44,831 bases of DNA from an uncultured Clostridium sp. (GCA_937927335.1 CALBDU010000006.1:1-44831), one strand, 5' to 3'; shown: positions 13,920 to 23,894, numbered from the stretch's first letter. Made by a program: numbers and translations. Notes: a model not told the origin generated them from the sequence alone.

Positions 13920-14933
13920 TTAGAATGTTCCACCATCGACGGTTCCAACCATAAGCCTATTGCCATTTGCAGTATCATAAATTATGCTTGAGGCGTCAAT
14001 GTTTGCTGCAACTCCATTCCCATCAACTGTAATGCCTTTGTATGGTGTAACTGATATAGCGTCGGCAGCAACGGTTATACCATTGCCTTGGCCAATTGCT
14101 AGTGTTACAGTGTCTGCTTGCCCACCACCGGTTAGACCATTACCAGCAGTTATTGTTTGTAAAGCTCCACCACTTCTTGCCCAAGATGTTCCGTTAAAAG
14201 TATATGTTTTATCCTCATCATCTACCCAACAAGTCCAACCTTCTGATGGAGCGTAAAATGTCCAAGCTGAACCACTCCATTGAGCAATATTATTTGCATA
14301 CCCAACCCAAGCGCCAGTAGGGCTTGCTGCTACAATATATCTATCTCCTGTTGTAGGAGTTGTTGGTGGAGTTGCTAAGTCTTTATCTTTTACGCTATCT
14401 TGAAATTCTAAACCTTTAGCAGCTAAGCCTATTGCATTAGCTATCTTTTGAGCTGACCATAAATCAGTTGAACTTGAACCGCTATCATTTATCTGCCTAT
14501 GTTTTGTCGCATCATTAATATGAGTATTTGCTCCAGCAGCCGTAACCGTGTTTGTGCCATCTGAAATTCTGTTTACCTGGCCAGAATTTAATTCTGTAAG
14601 TTTGACCTTGCCATAGGTAGTACCATCAGTAATATTATCCAATGTGCCAGTTAAGTCAGATAAAGCCAACGCATTCGCCCTTTGCCATGCAGATCCATCA
14701 TCTATATAAATATAACCCAGATTTGTCCCACTATTTACATAATAAAATCTACCTGGATAGCCAGCATTAGGCCTAGCTGCATAGGTACCCATCATACATC
14801 TGCCTGCAAAGATATTAATAGAGCCATCCCCTATATAAACTTCTTTCGTATCGGTACAAAGTCCAAATTCACCAGCTAATAGAGTTGGCAAATTAGCTTT
14901 AAGTCCTCTTTTAATCACTATTGTTTGAGACAA
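13920..14933 (-). CDS. Tail fibre protein with Mtd-like N-terminal domain
   Basis: The start is TTG at 14933 after GAGGTGG. Residues 1-45 (VIKRGLKANLPTLLAGEFGL, CTDTKEVYIGDG) repeat the fold of the 13590 gene. Residues about 165-250 (GLEFQDSVKDKDLATPP and GTSWARSG) match the DUF2793-like domain found in phage tail proteins. The C-terminus has a short beta repeat (NGLTGGGQADTVTLAIG). It is probably a structural or adhesion fibre. Confidence 0.75.
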   Translation of the reverse strand: MSQTIVIKRGLKANLPTLLAGEFGLCTDTKEVYIGDGSINIFAGRCMMGTYAARPNAGYPGRFYYVNSGTNLGYIYIDDGSAWQRANALALSDLTGTLDNITDGTTYGKVKLTELNSGQVNRISDGTNTVTAAGANTHINDATKHRQINDSGSSSTDLWSAQKIANAIGLAAKGLEFQDSVKDKDLATPPTTPTTGDRYIVAASPTGAWVGYANNIAQWSGSAWTFYAPSEGWTCWVDDEDKTYTFNGTSWARSGGALQTITAGNGLTGGGQADTVTLAIGQGNGITVAADAISVTPYKGITVDGNGVAANIDASSIIYDTANGNRLMVGTVDGGTF

Positions 14934-14946
14934 TTAACCCACCTCT

Positions 14947-15696
14947 TTAAATTTCTTTGAACCAATAATCTATATTAGTTGGAGATGTTGGCTCAGTTGT
15001 TCCTCCAAATATTTTGGGTATTGCATTTATTTGATTTAATAAATTCCCAGCTACATCTCCGCTAAGTACAGTTTGAACATTTGCGAACCATGTATTCCAA
15101 TCTGATTGGAATTGTGCTTCAATATTATCAATTTCAGCTTGTGATGTGCCCTGTATATTACTAAGCCATGATTGATACTGATTAAAAATTGTGCTGGTAT
15201 CTACCTGATCGATAGTGCCAATTACTACACCACACTTAGTAGTATCTAATCTTAAATCTGTAATATTGGCTTGTATTATGTTCGTAACTCCTGCTGCAAT
15301 ATAAATGTCTGCTATGCCTAATTCATATGCGTCTGCATCCCTCTCAAGATCTACTGCTACAGCATTACTGGCAAAAGTACCTTTTTTAACTTTTGCAGTA
15401 ATGCTCCTATTTAATGTGTTGTACTGCAATACAATTCTATCTATTCTATTTAATACACCATCAGCAATATCTATAGGCAATATAAGGTCACTATCATTTG
15501 CATAATAATAGCCGTTTATCCATCCTTGACCCGCTTTAACCGTCACAGTCATGTCATTGTTACTCATAACTTGTAACCCAGTTGAAGGATTGGGATATAC
15601 TCCATTACCAATAAAACTAGCAAAATATTCTGCAAAGAATTCAGCTTTATATTTTCTGTCCCCACTTGAACTGTTAAAAAATCCACTCTTCTCCAC
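14947..15696 (-). CDS. Baseplate / upper tail-fibre protein
   Basis: Start GTG at 15696 after AGGATG. The N-terminal segment (SGFFNSSSGDRKYKAEFFAE, then QVMSNNDMTVTVKAGQGWIN) is characteristic of clostridial and Listeria baseplate proteins. The C-terminal region has a helical stretch (residues 165-215) and ends like a neck-appendage protein (GTTEPTSPTNIDYWFK). It lies between the Gp37-like protein and the fibres, consistent with a baseplate connector. Confidence 0.7.
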   Translation of the reverse strand: MEKSGFFNSSSGDRKYKAEFFAEYFASFIGNGVYPNPSTGLQVMSNNDMTVTVKAGQGWINGYYYANDSDLILPIDIADGVLNRIDRIVLQYNTLNRSITAKVKKGTFASNAVAVDLERDADAYELGIADIYIAAGVTNIIQANITDLRLDTTKCGVVIGTIDQVDTSTIFNQYQSWLSNIQGTSQAEIDNIEAQFQSDWNTWFANVQTVLSGDVAGNLLNQINAIPKIFGGTTEPTSPTNIDYWFKEI

Positions 15697-15711
15697 ATCA
15701 TCACATCCTTT

Positions 15712-16869
15712 CTAAACAAAACTTCCACCATCAATTACTGTTATATTAGAGTTTGAAGTTTGTTCAATTAATGGCACCCTCTTTGTTACTCTCTTAATTT
15801 TATCTAATATTGTTGGAATGTTACTGCCGAATGTTGCCTCTAAAGCACTTCCCGTATTTTCATAAATTTCTTTAAGCTCTATTATTTGGGCATCCATTGT
15901 TATTCCCCACTTTTTACTTTGAGCTGTGACTATATCGCCTAAATCATAATCTATCTCATATATAAATGTATTATCAGGAATTATGCTGAATTCGAAAGAT
16001 AAGGTTTCTTTTAATTCATTTAGCTTCTGTGTTCCTTGAGTTGTTAGTTCAGTTACATCTGCAGCTTGGCTGCAATCTAAAAATGTTTCAACCCTTTCAA
16101 GACCTGTTATGTTACCAATTTGCTGAATTAACCTGGTTACCTCATCCCCTTGTCCTCCTGCATATCCAACATTATATGCACTTAAAATACTTTGAATAAA
16201 GTGTTGATTTTTTATATTGTCAAATTCCGTGTTGAATATTACTGGAGGTAGTAATTCTTGGCTTTGTGTTAGGTTCCTTCCTTGAATTACATCAAATACC
16301 CATCGACTGTTTATTGTATCAAGGATTACGTCCCATCCAATTTGAGCATATTCACCAATCTCGGATAATTTGTCAGAGAGGACTTCAAATCGACTTCTCC
16401 AGGCATCTTGAGATCCTCTTTGTTGATCTTCAGCTATGGTTACTTGGCTTATCTTTCTTCCAGTATCTATAGGATTTACTACATTATTATTTACAAAAGC
16501 TTTCATGATTGTCTCGATTGCCCCTGATTCATTATCATAGCCATCACCGCTTGTAGCTGGAACAATAAGTCTCCTATCCATAATTCCCTTTAAGGTTGGC
16601 CCCTTAATTATAAACGTATCTGTTGATTCACCGTATTCGTTGACTTCATTTTCTCGATGCATTATTATGCCTACTTTATTGATTGAATTACCAAGCATTA
16701 TGAGATTATTTTTTATAAGCTTATCGGTATGTTTTTTGTTTATATTTATATGAAGTTCAAATTCGCCAACCTTATAGAATCTTCTAATAAATTGAAAACT
16801 TTCATAATCATCAATTTCACCTAATAATTCAAAGTCTGGGGATATAATCCTTATTGGCACATTTTTCAC
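15712..16869 (-). CDS. ReqiPepy6 Gp37-like tail protein
   Basis: The 385-residue protein starts with GTG after GGGGGTG. Sequence such as FQFIRRFYKVGEFELHI near the N-terminus and TFIYEIDYDLGDIVTAQSKK near the C-terminus places it in the Siphovirus ReqiPepy6 Gp37-like family. Its members sit after Dit and take the place of Tal as the tail-tip protein. No peptidase motif is seen. Confidence 0.85.
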   Translation of the reverse strand: MKNVPIRIISPDFELLGEIDDYESFQFIRRFYKVGEFELHININKKHTDKLIKNNLIMLGNSINKVGIIMHRENEVNEYGESTDTFIIKGPTLKGIMDRRLIVPATSGDGYDNESGAIETIMKAFVNNNVVNPIDTGRKISQVTIAEDQQRGSQDAWRSRFEVLSDKLSEIGEYAQIGWDVILDTINSRWVFDVIQGRNLTQSQELLPPVIFNTEFDNIKNQHFIQSILSAYNVGYAGGQGDEVTRLIQQIGNITGLERVETFLDCSQAADVTELTTQGTQKLNELKETLSFEFSIIPDNTFIYEIDYDLGDIVTAQSKKWGITMDAQIIELKEIYENTGSALEATFGSNIPTILDKIKRVTKRVPLIEQTSNSNITVIDGGSFV

Positions 16870-16872
16870 TAA

Positions 16873-17736
16873 TTACACCCCCACATATTTAGGAGTAAAA
16901 TATATAGATGCTTCCAGGTTATCGATTCCACTTTCAGCATTATACCTTAGCAGATTATCACCAATATCCAGCTGTAGAAATGTGCTGCTCAGATCTATAT
17001 AGTTAAATACATTTGTGCTTACACCGTTATGAATCATCTCAACTTTTTTATTACCAAATTCAGTATTTATTACAAGTCTATCACCGGCAATCATTGTCCT
17101 TTTAACCTTTATAAACTCCTGAGTATAAACATTAAGTATACTTGGATTAACTACAGTGGCTAGAGCAGTAAATTCTATCCTCATACCGCATGGTATATCT
17201 CCTGTATTGTTAGCATTTACAATTAATGTGCTGACTCTATGACCAAGTTCAATTCCGGATTCAGTTATTTCAAATTCAAACTGGAAATCACCTTGCCATA
17301 AAGCCAATTCCTCTTTGGTTTCAAATTGTTCCTTATAATAAGGATCCGGGCAATAGAACTGAATTAAAAATTCTTGCACAAATTCAACCTTGTCTTTAAT
17401 TGAAGGACCATCTTGTACTGAACATTTAATCTTATGAGTACCAGCATCATTTGTATATATCAGATATCCCTTAATTTTAGGATTAAAAATTTTGAATAAG
17501 CTGGCTCTTTTATTAAAAAGATCTTCATAATTTATGCCTTCAATTATGCCTTCAATTTGCGGTGTTCTTTCTTCTAACAAGGTTTCATGATGCGTTTTGC
17601 CATCTTGATTAGGGGATTTGGTTGAAATCATTGTTGTTTTTGGAACCCCTTGGTCAAATTTTTTTAACTTAAAAGGGCCAGAATTGCTTAATTCAATACT
17701 CTGGCCAAAATCATTTATATAAATTACCTTCTGCAC
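16873..17736 (-). CDS. Distal tail protein (Dit, siphovirus tail component)
   Basis: The start at GTG 17736 is preferred, with TGAGGTG 6 nt upstream; another GTG at 17745 overlaps that site. The ~287-residue protein shows the Dit family pattern: an N-terminal beta domain (IYINDFGQSIELSNSGPFKL), the loop KTHHETLLEERTPQIEG and LIQFYCPDPYY in the middle. Dit hexamers form the hub joining the tail tube to the baseplate. It starts just after the tape-measure stop. Confidence 0.87.
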   Translation of the reverse strand: MQKVIYINDFGQSIELSNSGPFKLKKFDQGVPKTTMISTKSPNQDGKTHHETLLEERTPQIEGIIEGINYEDLFNKRASLFKIFNPKIKGYLIYTNDAGTHKIKCSVQDGPSIKDKVEFVQEFLIQFYCPDPYYKEQFETKEELALWQGDFQFEFEITESGIELGHRVSTLIVNANNTGDIPCGMRIEFTALATVVNPSILNVYTQEFIKVKRTMIAGDRLVINTEFGNKKVEMIHNGVSTNVFNYIDLSSTFLQLDIGDNLLRYNAESGIDNLEASIYFTPKYVGV

Positions 17737-17741
17737 TAATA

Positions 17742-20700
17742 TCACCTCATATCAAAGGCTAATTTTCTCACAATTGTCTCATATGCACGTCTTTCATCTG
17801 AAGGATTTTTTGCTATTGGACTATAAAAATTGAATTTATTTACCGTGGATCCACCACTGCTCATATTCAACCCCATTAATGTATCTCGCAAAATATCACT
17901 TAGTTTATTAAGGGGAATTACTGCCTCTTGCCCTGCTTCACCAACTCCAATTATGCTTGGTCTATCAAAAATAGCGCCTTCCGCATACCAGTTGACAGAA
18001 CTTGCAGTGGAATTTGAAATACTGTCGCTTGCTGAACTTGCTTCTGATTCTAATGAAGCCAATTTAGATGCTAAATCAGATATCATTGTATTAATTCTAT
18101 CAAATTGAGGCTCGAATCCAGCCATTAGCCTTTCGCCTAAAGACTTTCCTGCAGCTTCATATTGTGGTTCATAGCTGTGTAAAAGCTCCACCATTTCCTT
18201 TTGATTATTATCCATTATTAGCTTTTCAGATTCTGCTTCTATGTTGGCATCTTCAAGTTTTTGATCATAAAACTTCTTAACTGCAGTAAGCCTTTTATTT
18301 AATGCGGCCTTTTCTGAATTATATATTGAAGTAATATTTTTAAGTTCATTTTGACGCTCCTGTTCAAGTAAATCCTTTTTGGTTTCAGCAGCACTTTTAA
18401 TGTCTTCTATCTGTTTGGCTAATGCTGTTTGTTTATCCTTAATTGCTAGTTCGGCTAATCTTTTACTTCGATCTATTTCTGCCTGATCTAATTGCTTTTG
18501 AAGTTCAGCCTTATTATAGTCATTGTGCTCATATGTTATAGCATTTTTGAGTTTACCTATATTAGCAAGCTCTGCTGCATCAGTATCTGCACGTTCCTGC
18601 TGCTCTAATTGGGCATCCAAAGCATCACTTTCAGCCTGCAATGCAGCAACCTGGGCATTAGTAGTATCCTCAATAGCCTTAATTTTTTTATCATATACAG
18701 AATTAATTCTGTCTTCGGATTTTTCTTTCCAGTCATCTAAATTTTCAAGTTCCTCATTTAAGGCATCTTCCTGGGCCTGTTCATCTTCTTGATACTTTTT
18801 CTTTAAGGCATCTTTTAAACTATCCTGCAGATTATCAACCTTCTGTACAAATTCCTTCTTAGCTTCAATCTCTTCTTGAAGTTCTTCCTTAGATGCTTTC
18901 CCAATACGCTGTATCTCATCTATTTCCTTGTCAGCCTGGTTTTTCCTAAGTTGAATTTCATCCTTTATAGCCTGCTCTTTTGCATCATATTCATCCTTAA
19001 CAGCATAACGCTGAGCCCCACTTAATCCTCTAAGAGCTACCTCTTCAGCTTTGTTGAGATTGCTGAGCTCATTATTAAGATTCTGGACGTCACTTTTTAA
19101 GGTATCCTTAATAGATTGAACTTTGTCACTTACTAATTGAGCTACTTTTTTTACTGCATCCGCAGGTTTATCACTGTTTTCATCTATTGTATCAGATAGA
19201 AGTTGCATAAAGTCAGTCCCATAGTTATCTGCATCACTCAATGGTCCTTCGTCAGGCACACTAAAGTGAAGGAGCTTGTATATACTGTTAGCTACATTCG
19301 TTCCAGCTTCATATACTTCTCCTATATTACTATTTATTCCATCTGCATATCCTTGAGTGAAATCCTGACCATACCTATAAGCAGATCCTGAAGATACATT
19401 ACTAAACATAGATTTTGTATCATTTGCAGTTGAAACAGTCTCTCCACCATCAAACCATACAATTTCAGGCCCCTCTTCACCTACTAAGTGCCAGCCTTTT
19501 GTTGCAGATTCAGTACCGGATGCATATGGTTTTCCAGTCCCGGTTGTATATTGACCATTTGAATTATCTTTTAAATTGCTATCAACTTGAACTTTCGGAT
19601 GTATAACATGCTGGTCAAACCAATCCGCCAAGGTCTGCCAAACAGATTTTATTTCGCCACTCTTAGTGTCTATAGTTGTTTTAACATCATCACACTGTTT
19701 GCTTACCTCATTTACTACAGCTTGGTGCTGTTCCTGGGCTTTGGCAATTGTATCATTTTTTTGGCGCTCAGCTTCAGCTATAAGCTTGTCTGCTTGATCT
19801 GTAGATAATGTCTTTGTTACATCCCTTTGATAAATTATCTCGGCCTCAACTTTTTTAGCCTGCTCATTTGCAGCAGTTATTGTCTTATCCCTCTGGGTCG
19901 CACTATTCTTAATGACCTCTGAAGCTTGTTCTGTAGTTATTGAAACAGTATTATTTTTAATTCCTTCATATATTGCTTTCTGCTCAAGCTCGGATTGAGT
20001 AAGAGTATTGATAGCTTGATTTTTCATTTGTTCTTGAAGCTTTTGGATATCATTCAGTTCATCATTTGTTAAAGCCCTATGCTCATCAGCTGCCTTCTGG
20101 TATATTGCATTCATTTTATTATGTGCATCATCTGCAGCTTTTTGTTGATTCTTATAGCCTTCCTGACTCTTTTTAAGTATTTCAGCCTGTTCCTTCTCTG
20201 ATATCCCTTTTGCATTCTTGAAAAATTCTGCAAAGGTATTTTGGGCTTCGCTTGATCGCTTATTCAAGTTAGAGATGATCTGATTAGACATAGAGTCTGT
20301 ATTCTTTTTTAAATCTTGAGCTACTTTTATTGAATCTTCAACTATGTTTTTTTTCATATCATCTGATATATCGGTAGTTAATTTTGCGTTATTAGTTTTT
20401 AAACTCAGTAATGATGTTCCAGCCTTTTTATCAAGATCCATATATGCAGTAATAGCTTTTTTAGTTGAATCTGATATTTGGCTCATATCATTGTCTACAT
20501 TAACAGCAGCAGCCTCTACTTTCGAACCCAAATAATTCATGTTATTTCCTGCAGTTTTTGCATGCTCTCCGAATAAATCTACTACTGGCACACAATCACT
20601 ATTCAAATATTTATATAATAAAGTTGCTGCAGTTCCGGCTGCAGTTATGCCTGCAATCCATGGAAGCAATGGAACTGATGCTCCAGCAATGGCACTCCCT

Positions 20701-22439
20701 AATCCTGAAACACCTGGTGTCGCAGCTGCCCCAGCAACTCCCATTGCTTCTGTAGCTATTGTGGTAGTTGCAAAAACTGATCCAATAGCCTTGCCAACTG
20801 ATATTATATTCCCTAAGCTTCCAGCCAACGTTCCTGTAACAAGTATAGCTGGCCCTATAGCTGCAGTAAATGTCAACACCTTTGCTATTGTAGCTTGAGT
20901 TTCTGGATTCAATTCACCGAATTTATCAGCTAAATCCTTGATATCTCCTGCAACTTCTTTAATAGCCGGAGCTAAAGCATTACCATACAATATGCCAGCT
21001 GTTTCAACTGAACCTTTCATTTGCTCAAGTGAGCCTTTAACATTGTCCTGCATAGTATTTGCCATACTTTCAGCCGCACCATCACTGTTTTTGAAGCTAT
21101 TGGTTAGTTCCTGAATTTTATCTTTACCTTGGCCCATTAGTACAAGCATCCCAGACATAGATTCTTGACCAAATATTTCAGCAATAGCCTGCTGCTTTTG
21201 CTGATCAGTAAGACCCTTTGTCTTGTCTTGCAATTCTCCAATCATATCCGCAAGAGCTTTCATTTTCCCTTGACTATCAAAAGCACTAAAACCTAATTGC
21301 TGCATCTTCTTTGCAGCTTCATCTGAAGGATTTGATAGTCTCGTAAGTGCTCCTCTTAATGTTGTTCCCGCTTGCTCACCCTTAATGCCAGCATTACTCA
21401 TAATTCCTACTGCAGCTGCTGTTTCTTCAAGACTTAACCCTAATGCATGTGCTGGAGCTGCAGCATATTTCAGCGCATACCCCATATCTGTTACCTGAGC
21501 ATTGGTATCAGCTGCCGCCTTTGCTAAAACATCTGCTACATGCCCACTTTGGCTAGCTTCTAATCCAAATCCTCTTAGTGCACTGGATGCTATATCAGCT
21601 GCATCTGCAATCTCTATATCACCACTGGCCGCTAAGCTTAACATTCCAGGCATTGCCGAGTAAATTTCATTGACATTAAAACCTGCTGAAGCTAAATTTT
21701 CCATACCCTCAGCAGCTTCACTTGCACTAAAAACTGTATCCGCTCCTAATTGGATAGCTTGTTTATTAAGTATTGTGAAATCATCGCCAACAGCACCTGA
21801 AATAGCTTTAACCTTGCTCATCTCAGCTTCAAAATCAATAGAAGTTTTTGCTGCAGCAACTCCAAGCCCAACTATCGGAGTTGTAACTTTCATAGTTATA
21901 TCGCTTCCAAGGTTCTTGAATGATTCCCCAGTTTTGGTCAACAGAAGCATTTTTTCCCGGTTTTTATCATACTCTTCACCCAGAAGTTTTATTCTACCAG
22001 TTAATGTTGTAGCTTCGGTAGTGGTGTTTCTCCATTCAGAAGTTAATTCAGCTTGTTTAACCTTTAAATCTAATAAATGAGATTTGTATGTCTCAACTTC
22101 TTTTGAATTCTTACCGAACTGGCTTTCTATATCTTCCATTGTATTAGTTGATTTCTTTATTTCTTCATCAAACAATAAAATTTGAGATTTTAGACCTGCA
22201 GCCCTACTTTCCAACTTAGACATCGAGCTCTGAGTAGACCCATTAGTTAGTTCCCATACCTTCATTTCTTTACTAATGTTTTCAACAGCATTAAAAATAC
22301 TCTTATCCATAACTGAAGCAGCCTCAGATGTGCCAATTTGTAATTTGTAAAGCCCTTGAATTGCTGATATTATACCTGCTTCAAATTTGTCTAACCTTAA
22401 CTCAATATCAGAATATATACTTCCTAAATCTACTGACAT
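17742..22439 (-). CDS. Tail tape measure protein
   Basis: At 1565 residues it is by far the longest gene. A TP901-type tape-measure core lies at about residues 165-480 (GSDITMKVTTPIVGLGVAAA, AGTTLRGALTRLSNP). Hydrophobic segments near 520-620 may insert in the host membrane. Long coiled-coil and repetitive helices follow (about 670-900 and 1100-1480) around a Gly/Ser-rich stretch (KGWHLVGEEGPEIVW), and a final GEAGQEAVIPLNKL motif. It sets tail length and guides DNA entry. AAGGTGG precedes the ATG. Confidence 0.95.
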   Translation of the reverse strand: MSVDLGSIYSDIELRLDKFEAGIISAIQGLYKLQIGTSEAASVMDKSIFNAVENISKEMKVWELTNGSTQSSMSKLESRAAGLKSQILLFDEEIKKSTNTMEDIESQFGKNSKEVETYKSHLLDLKVKQAELTSEWRNTTTEATTLTGRIKLLGEEYDKNREKMLLLTKTGESFKNLGSDITMKVTTPIVGLGVAAAKTSIDFEAEMSKVKAISGAVGDDFTILNKQAIQLGADTVFSASEAAEGMENLASAGFNVNEIYSAMPGMLSLAASGDIEIADAADIASSALRGFGLEASQSGHVADVLAKAAADTNAQVTDMGYALKYAAAPAHALGLSLEETAAAVGIMSNAGIKGEQAGTTLRGALTRLSNPSDEAAKKMQQLGFSAFDSQGKMKALADMIGELQDKTKGLTDQQKQQAIAEIFGQESMSGMLVLMGQGKDKIQELTNSFKNSDGAAESMANTMQDNVKGSLEQMKGSVETAGILYGNALAPAIKEVAGDIKDLADKFGELNPETQATIAKVLTFTAAIGPAILVTGTLAGSLGNIISVGKAIGSVFATTTIATEAMGVAGAAATPGVSGLGSAIAGASVPLLPWIAGITAAGTAATLLYKYLNSDCVPVVDLFGEHAKTAGNNMNYLGSKVEAAAVNVDNDMSQISDSTKKAITAYMDLDKKAGTSLLSLKTNNAKLTTDISDDMKKNIVEDSIKVAQDLKKNTDSMSNQIISNLNKRSSEAQNTFAEFFKNAKGISEKEQAEILKKSQEGYKNQQKAADDAHNKMNAIYQKAADEHRALTNDELNDIQKLQEQMKNQAINTLTQSELEQKAIYEGIKNNTVSITTEQASEVIKNSATQRDKTITAANEQAKKVEAEIIYQRDVTKTLSTDQADKLIAEAERQKNDTIAKAQEQHQAVVNEVSKQCDDVKTTIDTKSGEIKSVWQTLADWFDQHVIHPKVQVDSNLKDNSNGQYTTGTGKPYASGTESATKGWHLVGEEGPEIVWFDGGETVSTANDTKSMFSNVSSGSAYRYGQDFTQGYADGINSNIGEVYEAGTNVANSIYKLLHFSVPDEGPLSDADNYGTDFMQLLSDTIDENSDKPADAVKKVAQLVSDKVQSIKDTLKSDVQNLNNELSNLNKAEEVALRGLSGAQRYAVKDEYDAKEQAIKDEIQLRKNQADKEIDEIQRIGKASKEELQEEIEAKKEFVQKVDNLQDSLKDALKKKYQEDEQAQEDALNEELENLDDWKEKSEDRINSVYDKKIKAIEDTTNAQVAALQAESDALDAQLEQQERADTDAAELANIGKLKNAITYEHNDYNKAELQKQLDQAEIDRSKRLAELAIKDKQTALAKQIEDIKSAAETKKDLLEQERQNELKNITSIYNSEKAALNKRLTAVKKFYDQKLEDANIEAESEKLIMDNNQKEMVELLHSYEPQYEAAGKSLGERLMAGFEPQFDRINTMISDLASKLASLESEASSASDSISNSTASSVNWYAEGAIFDRPSIIGVGEAGQEAVIPLNKLSDILRDTLMGLNMSSGGSTVNKFNFYSPIAKNPSDERRAYETIVRKLAFDMR

Positions 22440-22463
22440 AATCTCACCACCTTATTAATGGCA

Positions 22464-22492
22464 TAAAAAAAGAACCACCTAAGTGATTCTTA
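22464..22492 (-). terminator. Terminator of lipoprotein cassette
   Basis: On the minus strand AAGAATCAC pairs with GTGGTTCTT around a 4-nt loop, followed by seven T residues. It isolates the lipoprotein gene from the tape-measure gene. Confidence 0.8.
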
Positions 22493-22496
22493 TTGC

Positions 22497-23174
22497 TTAA
22501 TTATTTTGTTTCCATGGAGTAACTTCTTTATCCCATCCTTTGGATTTTGTAAAGATATATTTATCTAAATTAGAACTTCCATATGTAAAGTTCACTTCAA
22601 CCGTTTCAACATCAATATTCTTTTGTACAACATCAACTAAGCTGTTCCTAAGTCCAACTATATCTCCTACAGTTAGTGATTTTAAATACGGCCTAAATGT
22701 ATCTACTGAAATTTTGAATTTTTTATTCACTGAATCCTCTTCCGCTTTTATTGAACTTACATATTGCTTTACCTTATCATTTTTAATTATATTTGAATCA
22801 ATATTTGCTTGAATTTTGGCTTTAGCTTCCGAATATTTATTTACTTCTATCACTGCACTAGAATATGCATCCGATACTTCTTGACCTTTTGATGTAACCT
22901 TACCATTTATTACATCTAAATAATACTTTTTTGCACCTTCTTCAGAAAAATTTTGATTTATATAATTTGTTAATTTTGTAATATCATCTTTTGTTAAATC
23001 CTTCTTTTCAATTAGAGTAGCGAATGTAATTTGATCTTCTATTGTAAATTTGTCATAAGCTTTAGTTAATAATGCCTTCTCCTCTGATGTCATATTACTT
23101 TTTGCACAACCTACTATAAAAATGCAGGAACTCAATATAAGCCCTAACCAAATCATTTTACTATATTTTTTCAC
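22497..23174 (-). CDS. Phage-encoded lipoprotein (possible superinfection exclusion)
   Basis: The start is GTG at 23174 after GGGGGTGG. Residues 1-23 form a lipoprotein signal peptide (KMIWLGLILSSCIFIVGCAK) with lipobox IVGC, so the mature protein is anchored outside the membrane. The rest (about 200 residues) is Lys/Asp-rich, helical, with a strand at VETVEVNFTYGSS. It is not a usual virion gene. It interrupts the tail cluster between the chaperones and tape measure and has its own promoter-like box and terminator, as morons do. Ltp of phage TP-J34 is a lipoprotein that blocks DNA injection by acting on tape measure; a similar role here is inference. Confidence 0.75.
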   Translation of the reverse strand: MKKYSKMIWLGLILSSCIFIVGCAKSNMTSEEKALLTKAYDKFTIEDQITFATLIEKKDLTKDDITKLTNYINQNFSEEGAKKYYLDVINGKVTSKGQEVSDAYSSAVIEVNKYSEAKAKIQANIDSNIIKNDKVKQYVSSIKAEEDSVNKKFKISVDTFRPYLKSLTVGDIVGLRNSLVDVVQKNIDVETVEVNFTYGSSNLDKYIFTKSKGWDKEVTPWKQNN

Positions 23175-23206
23175 AAGTCCACCCCCACATATTGTAATTT
23201 AAGTAT

Positions 23207-23212
23207 ATTATA
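23207..23212 (-). promoter_or_regulatory. Possible promoter of lipoprotein gene
   Basis: A TATAAT box on the minus strand lies ~33 nt upstream of the GTG start. The -35 region is weak (TTCCAT at 17 nt). Confidence 0.35.
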
Positions 23213-23238
23213 TACTCTATAAATAATACATGGAAGAG

Positions 23239-23427
23239 TTATCCTAACAAAAGCTTAAGGCCAGGATTCATTTGTTTACTATCTCTATTGAAATTCTCCA
23301 ATTTCGGCTGTCCCCCATGCTCTATTCTTACAATTATTTCATTTATCGCCTCATCAAAACAATAAGCTGCATAATCATCTTCAATTCTTAGTATCTCTGA
23401 GGGTAACCTATTAAATCTTTTAGACAT
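23239..23427 (-). CDS. Tail assembly chaperone, downstream (gpT-like) part
   Basis: The 62-residue frame (RLPSEILRIEDDYAAYCFDE) matches the second tail-chaperone segment of Firmicute siphophages, usually made as a frameshift fusion with the upstream chaperone. No ribosome site precedes the ATG at 23427. The frame is open upstream into the end of the 23450-23833 gene, so translation probably enters by frameshifting. Chaperone GT proteins coat the tape measure during tail assembly. Confidence 0.7.
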   Translation of the reverse strand: MSKRFNRLPSEILRIEDDYAAYCFDEAINEIIVRIEHGGQPKLENFNRDSKQMNPGLKLLLG

Positions 23428-23449
23428 ATTTATTATTGAATATATCTGA

Positions 23450-23833
23450 TTACTTCTTATTACTGGGAGAAAAAACTATTGTTCCATCAACTGCAAATTT
23501 ATATATCGCATATTTCTGGTTATCTGTCAAAGGGACAATTGCTGTAACCTCTTCATATGAAGGTTCTACCATGGCTTTTTTAGCAAAGAACTCTATACCT
23601 TCATTTAATTTTTTATACCTTTCTTCCGGATCTTGAATACTTTCTTTGGTTATTTTACCCTCAAACAACTCAATAACTGTTGCCATTAAAGGATTAGGTA
23701 TATTCCCCTTTGCAGCCATATCCATTAAATTGACCCTTCTTAGCTTACATATGAAGGGTTCATTGTCCCAACCTGGTAAAGTTACTTCTATAGCTGCCTT
23801 TTCCTTTATTTTATCTAAACTTGTTACTGACAT
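23450..23833 (-). CDS. Tail assembly chaperone (gpG-like)
   Basis: The start at 23833 has TAGGAGG 10 nt upstream; an ATG 39 codons earlier lies inside the previous gene and is unlikely. The 127-residue acidic protein (SVTSLDKIKEKAAIEVTLPG; FICKLRRVNLMDMAAKGNIP) is of the usual size and position (major tail protein, G, T, tape measure). Its last codons (TTT TCT CCC AGT) overlap the open gpT frame, which lies +1/-2 relative to it; CCC could allow +1 slippage. Confidence 0.75.
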   Translation of the reverse strand: MSVTSLDKIKEKAAIEVTLPGWDNEPFICKLRRVNLMDMAAKGNIPNPLMATVIELFEGKITKESIQDPEERYKKLNEGIEFFAKKAMVEPSYEEVTAIVPLTDNQKYAIYKFAVDGTIVFSPSNKK

Positions 23834-23894
23834 AATAAATTTTCCTCCTAAAAATAGATTCAAGGCACTGCCACGATTGACAATGCCTTTATTA

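Noticed and set aside
13984..14256. Plus-strand open frames inside tail and tape-measure genes
   Set aside because: They mirror the codon bias of the minus-strand structural genes and lack ribosome sites.
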